DNA of 46,400 nucleotides, from positions 1 to 46,400 of the forward strand of contig JARDZP010000009.1 of NCBI GenBank assembly GCA_029240795.1, written 5' to 3'. A model generated the notes under the pieces. The model ran no database searches and was not told the DNA's origin. It saw only the letters and a list, made by a program, of their open reading frames with translations. How positions within the stretch are numbered: the stretch's first letter is position 1; every line of letters starts with the position of its first letter. The position numbers and the translations under genes were made by a program. Positions 44,101 to 46,400 of the stretch are shown here, piece by piece. This stretch comes from Haloplasmataceae bacterium. Its GTDB lineage: Bacteria > Bacillota_I > Bacilli_A > Haloplasmatales > Haloplasmataceae.

Positions 44101-44301
44101 CAATGTAGGATATTTATCTAATTCTAAGCTAGAATTAACATTAAGCATAGCTATTGCTAAATTTGCCATATCGTTCAAAGCTTGAATATTTTTTTCTTCT
44201 TTTTCTTTTTCTTCTCTTTTTTTTTTATAATCTTCAGGTTTAAGGTATTTAGAAGTTTTATTTGAAGTAAATTTCTTTTGAGACTCGAATTTTTTGAACA
44301 T
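41188..44301 (-). CDS. rps7: Ribosomal protein S7 with about 850-residue N-terminal extension
   Basis: 1037 residues; bacterial S7 has about 156. S7 binds the SSU 3' domain and lies near the E site. The C-terminal part fits: FIGFLIREGKRGKAEYIFNH, matching N-x-x-M-x-x-GK-x-x-x-A-x-x-I-x-x-x-A, followed by FFFFQAIYNSQPMFE, matching A-x-x-N-x-x-P-x-x-E, then a RITPLNKRLSLSMRNIAKNI block, matching R...A-x-x-W-x-x-x-x-x-R. The first 850 residues are very basic and contain related units FNKLSDSKRKEFFQSFLK (215-232), FNKLSDKDKFELFSTFLK (335-352) and a weaker FNKLNEKYNKDSINFF (396-411). The frame is intact. No other ribosomal domain (S4 was considered) could be confirmed. Confidence 0.85.
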   Translation of the reverse strand: MFKKFESQKKFTSNKTSKYLKPEDYKKKREEKEKEEKNIQALNDMANLAIAMLNVNSSLELDKYPTLPNETVTQKIDRVSKLRNVNQTSKLQNTSIFNLTLSTLSDETLNNLINKTEEKDKNIFSFKLNQFFFSINSLKYNKENLLNSYLKYKYLFLRLKDIKNQNINRNFNLFRLLPFSTIFYNRYNNFISNSKINLFNDLFKYYFNNNLINYFNKLSDSKRKEFFQSFLKISSFRKIKRNLLFRTSGLERKIKKLNLFSKVLKTTLKQKVLAFKVKKMKMKKRKKTKENVRKGKYVKYIHYLFDKLDRQKDGKFYSSTYERFFYSLQRKYKLFNKLSDKDKFELFSTFLKYKTKKKNKNKKMILRLKLLERLINVEQNFDSLNQIYLKKSDLFFNKLNEKYNKDSINFFINLKKESKYLIISPRKAFYSFLSRQQRLRREKNRSKFPRKSYKYFIRRFAGIPFLYLFKLRRNALKLISNSISQYIKGKKKYSYITCKKTPKRNIFNGVFAKKKKLIKSKNISHIGYLKDKLQTKYATSYLNKKKLFKGKKKKKIILSNNFFYIKNIKVFVSSKDIKYFNFLYVNNILDNYSGLKLIPEMFIKEKEEKEDLKESLKQEALELKKKEKKRKMKKKLDKKTSNYKNKLEEKNRNKISNGDKKRIKLKLQSKDKKKYKDNLHLVHKDLFEELNNKILFVRFLRSRLSFSKKNLDCRARNIDYLYLKRFMFLGKMKSQFKDTYKLLKIFSNKYKGIYFKKKHKKRSINKYKVKQNIIKKKQIIKKKKMDRKKRIIKLKFLNNSIISMNYADKINYYINKLNDQHRHISFIINKFRANNLYINIIFYYPKPSLVEVVSNSNRDHFYMYWNVNSLYFKFIGFLIREGKRGKAEYIFNHSLYFIKEFTTNNPIFFFFQAIYNSQPMFEYIKHKKKFKTFVFPRITPLNKRLSLSMRNIAKNIRSKELLRKLKKNNKVDSSFLLYNLFVSYFFIKGKIKKDLKENLENAFQKRRFFKKGTRKNDFKYNKLLKFMSFRKMRGYHF

Positions 44302-44338
44302 AATTATTTTTTTTTAAAAAATTATCTAAAATGGATAT

Positions 44339-45352
44339 CTAAATGAATAATAAAATAAAAGAATAAAAATATAATATAATCATTGTGATTGGAATTAAAG
44401 TTTTCCAACCTAATTTCATTAATTGATCATATCTATATCTAGGAAAACTAGCTCTTACCCATATAAAAATAAAAACATGAATAGAAACTTTTATTGAAAA
44501 AGCAAAGAAAGAAGGAAGAAAAGCTAAACCAATTGGTGACAACCAACCTCCCCAAAAGAAAATAGAAGCTATACCGCTCATTAAAATAATATTACTATAT
44601 TCACCTAAGAAAAACAAAGCAAATGCAATAGAAGAATACTCTACATTATAACCTGCAACTAATTCTGCTTCTGCTTCTGGCAGATCAAATGGTGCACGAT
44701 TTGTTTCAGCTAAAGCTGAAATCATAAAAATGAAGTACAAAGGAAATAAAGGAAATATAAACCAAACATATTCCTGAGCTAAAACAAAGTCAATTAAGTT
44801 AAAACTACTAGACATTATTATCATAGTAACAAAAATAAAACTAATTGTTACCTCATAGGAAATCATTTGAGCTGCTGAACGCAAACCACCTAAAAAAGCA
44901 TATTTGGAATTACTAGACCATCCTGAAAAAATAATACCGTAAACACCTAAAGAAGATATAGCTAATAAATAAAGACTAGAGTAAGAGAAATCTAATAAAG
45001 ATACTGATTCTCCGAATGGAATAACTAGCCACAAAATAATACTTGTAAAAAATGTGAAAACTGGAGCAAAAAGAAAAATAAAAACATTTGAATGACTTGG
45101 TATGATGATCTCTTTTAAAAATAGTTTTAAACCATCTGCTATTGGCTGTAAAAGACCAAAAAGTCCGACTACGTTAGGACCTCTTCGTCTTTGAATACTA
45201 CTCATAACTTTTCTTTCTAACAATGTAGTAATAGCAATACTAAGTAGTAAAAATATAAGATTTACTAAAACTAAAGATAAAGCATATATTAAATACTCAT
45301 TATAAAAATAGATATTCTTAATATATTCAAAATATAGGTTATAATTGAACAT
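44339..45352 (-). CDS. nad1: NADH dehydrogenase subunit 1
   Basis: 337 residues, full length. Nad1 forms the entrance of the quinone channel. Signatures: [20 protein letters not shown] near residue 46, [20 protein letters not shown] with YEVT, and [20 protein letters not shown] then the C-terminal [20 protein letters not shown]. Not split, and on the same strand as its neighbours. The 74-base leader after tRNA-Glu contains a small hairpin (ATGTGA...TCACAT). Confidence 0.99.
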   Translation of the reverse strand: MFNYNLYFEYIKNIYFYNEYLIYALSLVLVNLIFLLLSIAITTLLERKVMSSIQRRRGPNVVGLFGLLQPIADGLKLFLKEIIIPSHSNVFIFLFAPVFTFFTSIILWLVIPFGESVSLLDFSYSSLYLLAISSLGVYGIIFSGWSSNSKYAFLGGLRSAAQMISYEVTISFIFVTMIIMSSSFNLIDFVLAQEYVWFIFPLFPLYFIFMISALAETNRAPFDLPEAEAELVAGYNVEYSSIAFALFFLGEYSNIILMSGIASIFFWGGWLSPIGLAFLPSFFAFSIKVSIHVFIFIWVRASFPRYRYDQLMKLGWKTLIPITMIILYFYSFILLFI

Positions 45353-45425
45353 GAGTTTAAAAGGAAATAAATAAAAGATGTGAACGTAAGTGTCACATAA
45401 TAATTTATAAAAAGTTATAAAAAAG

Positions 45426-45498
45426 TGACTCCTACAGGATTTGAACCTGTGTTAACACCGTGAAAGGGTGATGTCCTAGACCACTAGACGAAGGAGCA
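45426..45498 (-). tRNA. trnE: tRNA-Glu (UUC)
   Basis: Loop CTTTCAC gives UUC. Acceptor positions 2-7 pair (position 2 G-U) and position 1 is T opposite C72. Discriminator A. Lies between atp9 and nad1. Confidence 0.93.
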
Positions 45499-45579
45499 AA
45501 TATAATTATTATTACTTGCATTATACTTATATTCTATTTATATTCCCTTCTATATCGCTTGGGTCGGAATAAAAATCTA

Positions 45580-45798
45580 TTAGAACAAAATAAGGAATAC
45601 AATCATAATTGTAAAAAGTGCAATAGCTTCTGTTAAAGCGAAACCAAGAATAGCATAGTTAAATAAAGTTTTTACGATGCTTGGATTTCTTGATGTAGAT
45701 TCTAATGAAGAACTAAAAATTGTACCAATACCTATACCAACTCCACCTAAAGCAATTGTAGCTAATCCTGCTCCTACCATTTTAAATTCAACGATCAT
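45580..45798 (-). CDS. atp9: ATP synthase F0 subunit c
   Basis: 72 residues from the ATG at 45798 ([13 protein letters not shown]). The frame stays open 16 codons further, but the family starts a few residues before [10 protein letters not shown]. Two helices form the proton-carrying ring. Conserved parts: [20 protein letters not shown], the loop RNPS and helix 2 [20 protein letters not shown] with the proton-binding Glu. First gene after the LSU rRNA. Confidence 0.98.
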   Translation of the reverse strand: MIVEFKMVGAGLATIALGGVGIGIGTIFSSSLESTSRNPSIVKTLFNYAILGFALTEAIALFTIMIVFLILF

Positions 45799-45944
45799 AT
45801 TTGTAAAAAAATTAATTTTATTACTATTAACTAGCAAGTGCAACAAAAAGATCTAGTCATTTAAGCAAGCCTTTAAAGACATAAATACAGATTAAAAATA
45901 TCTATACAGTAAAAGTACTTAGCTTCAGAAAAAAATAAATAAAG

Positions 45945-45954
45945 GTAACCAATT
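45945..45954 (-). promoter_or_regulatory. Leader element variant downstream of LSU rRNA, 1
   Basis: Reads AATTGGTTAC, one base from the consensus, about 145 nt before the atp9 ATG. Closest of three variants to atp9. Confidence 0.45.
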
Positions 45955-45974
45955 ATAAATAATTTATTATATAA

Positions 45975-45984
45975 GCAATCAAGT
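45975..45984 (-). promoter_or_regulatory. Leader element variant downstream of LSU rRNA, 2
   Basis: Reads ACTTGATTGC, two bases from the consensus. Middle of the three. Confidence 0.3.
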
Positions 45985-45994
45985 TATATTTTTA

Positions 45995-46004
45995 ATAATC
46001 AATT
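45995..46004 (-). promoter_or_regulatory. Leader element variant downstream of LSU rRNA, 3
   Basis: Reads AATTGATTAT, one base from the consensus and identical to the rpl32 copy. It lies about 50 bases after the estimated LSU 3' end. Confidence 0.45.
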
Positions 46005-46054
46005 AAATGATTATAGAATAAATAAAAAAAAGATAAATGGTCTATAAAAAAAAT

Positions 46055-46400
46055 TATCGGGTTTTTTAGTATTTATAAGCTGATTGCTCACGCAATATAC
46101 ACTTTAAACCTAAAGGGCGGTAATCTGCCGCTACCCTCAAAGAAAACGAAATCCTGAAACTTCTTGCTTAGATGCTTTCAGCAATTATTTTCACGTATGT
46201 AGCTACCCAACGATGCAAAAATTACAATTGGTAAACAATGGATACGCTCTTTTCAGTCCTTTCGTACTAAAAAAGAGTTGGGATCTATTTTCTAATAATT
46301 CACAGTAGATAGGGACCGAACTGTTTCACAACGTTCTGAACCCAGCTCACGTACCACTTTCATTAGCGAACAGCTAAACCCTTGGAACCGCTTTCAAGCT
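46055..46400 (-). rRNA. rnl: Large subunit rRNA, 3' part (partial)
   Basis: The reverse complement matches domain VI and the end of domain V of bacterial 23S rRNA. Recognised on the plus strand: GATAGGGACCGAACTGT (46309-46326), CTTAGATGCTTTCAGCA near 46170 and the CAGTCCTTTCGTACTA (sarcin-ricin region) near 46255. The gene starts beyond the right edge. The 3' end near 46055 is estimated from alignment with the E. coli end. As the most upstream gene seen, it heads the leftward transcription unit. Confidence 0.95.

Larger units (their letters stand above)
45847..46054. other. Spacer between LSU rRNA and atp9
   Basis: About 200 bases. It holds three spaced variants of the leader element (45945-45954, 45975-45984, 45995-46004) but no ORF or tRNA. 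Confidence 0.6.

Noticed and set aside
41188-44301. S7 ORF as an S4-S7 fusion
   Set aside because: A few basic segments looked S4-like, but none had the S4 RNA-binding motif order.

Overview
The window is most of a gene-rich, very AT-rich mitochondrial genome from a free-living protist. The evidence is a bacterial-like ribosomal protein operon (rpl2-rps19-rps3-rpl16-rpl14-rpl5-rps14-rps8-rpl6), nine nad genes plus nad7, nad8, nad9 and nad11, cox1-3, cob, six or seven ATP synthase genes, sdh2, and bacterial-type mitochondrial rRNAs and tRNAs. Genes rarely kept in mtDNA are present: atp3 (F1 gamma), cox11, tatC, rpl11, rpl32, and probably rpl10 and rpl19. This resembles jakobids and a few other deep lineages, but no rpoB/rpoC is seen and I cannot name the organism. 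The standard code fits: Trp is TGG, tRNA-Trp is CCA, and tatC ends in TGA.

Layout. Everything except tatC lies on the minus strand, so transcription runs right to left. The right edge holds the 3' part of LSU rRNA (46055-46400). Then come atp9, tRNA-Glu, nad1, a giant rps7, tRNA-Ser(GCU), nad11, an odd cassette (tRNA-Ser(GGA)-like, a frameshifted ORF pair, tRNA-Phe) and cox3. Next are nad6, rps2, cox2, atp3-atp4-atp8, rps10, nad8, the ribosomal operon, rpl10?-rps12, three tRNAs, rpl11, sdh2, nad9, nad4, rpl32, nad2 and tRNA-Ile. Then atp6, cox11, cob, cox1, nad7, orf174, nad3, nad4L, nad5 and rpl19. tatC (plus strand) runs tail to tail into rpl19. A tRNA-rich left quarter carries orf897, rps13-rps11, atp1 and tRNA-Pro, ending in the 5' part of SSU rRNA (1-378).

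The genes make two coherent sets. One is respiration (complexes I, II, III, IV and V, with Cox11 for copper delivery and TatC for translocating folded proteins). The other is the mitochondrial ribosome and tRNAs that translate them. Ribosomal proteins S3, S7 and S10 carry long AT-driven insertions or extensions.

Three signals deserve most attention. (1) Twelve of 20 well-folded tRNAs have an encoded mismatch at acceptor position 1-72, which points to 5' tRNA editing. (2) An 11-base element, TAATTGATTAC, sits 19-35 nt before the start codons of most genes that have no tRNA in front; a different 30-bp repeat takes the same place before cox3 and the frameshifted ORF. (3) Two metal-binding cysteines (Cox11, Nad8) are encoded as CGY arginine codons, and cox1 has a Pro-Arg in helix X; C-to-U mRNA editing would repair the cysteines.
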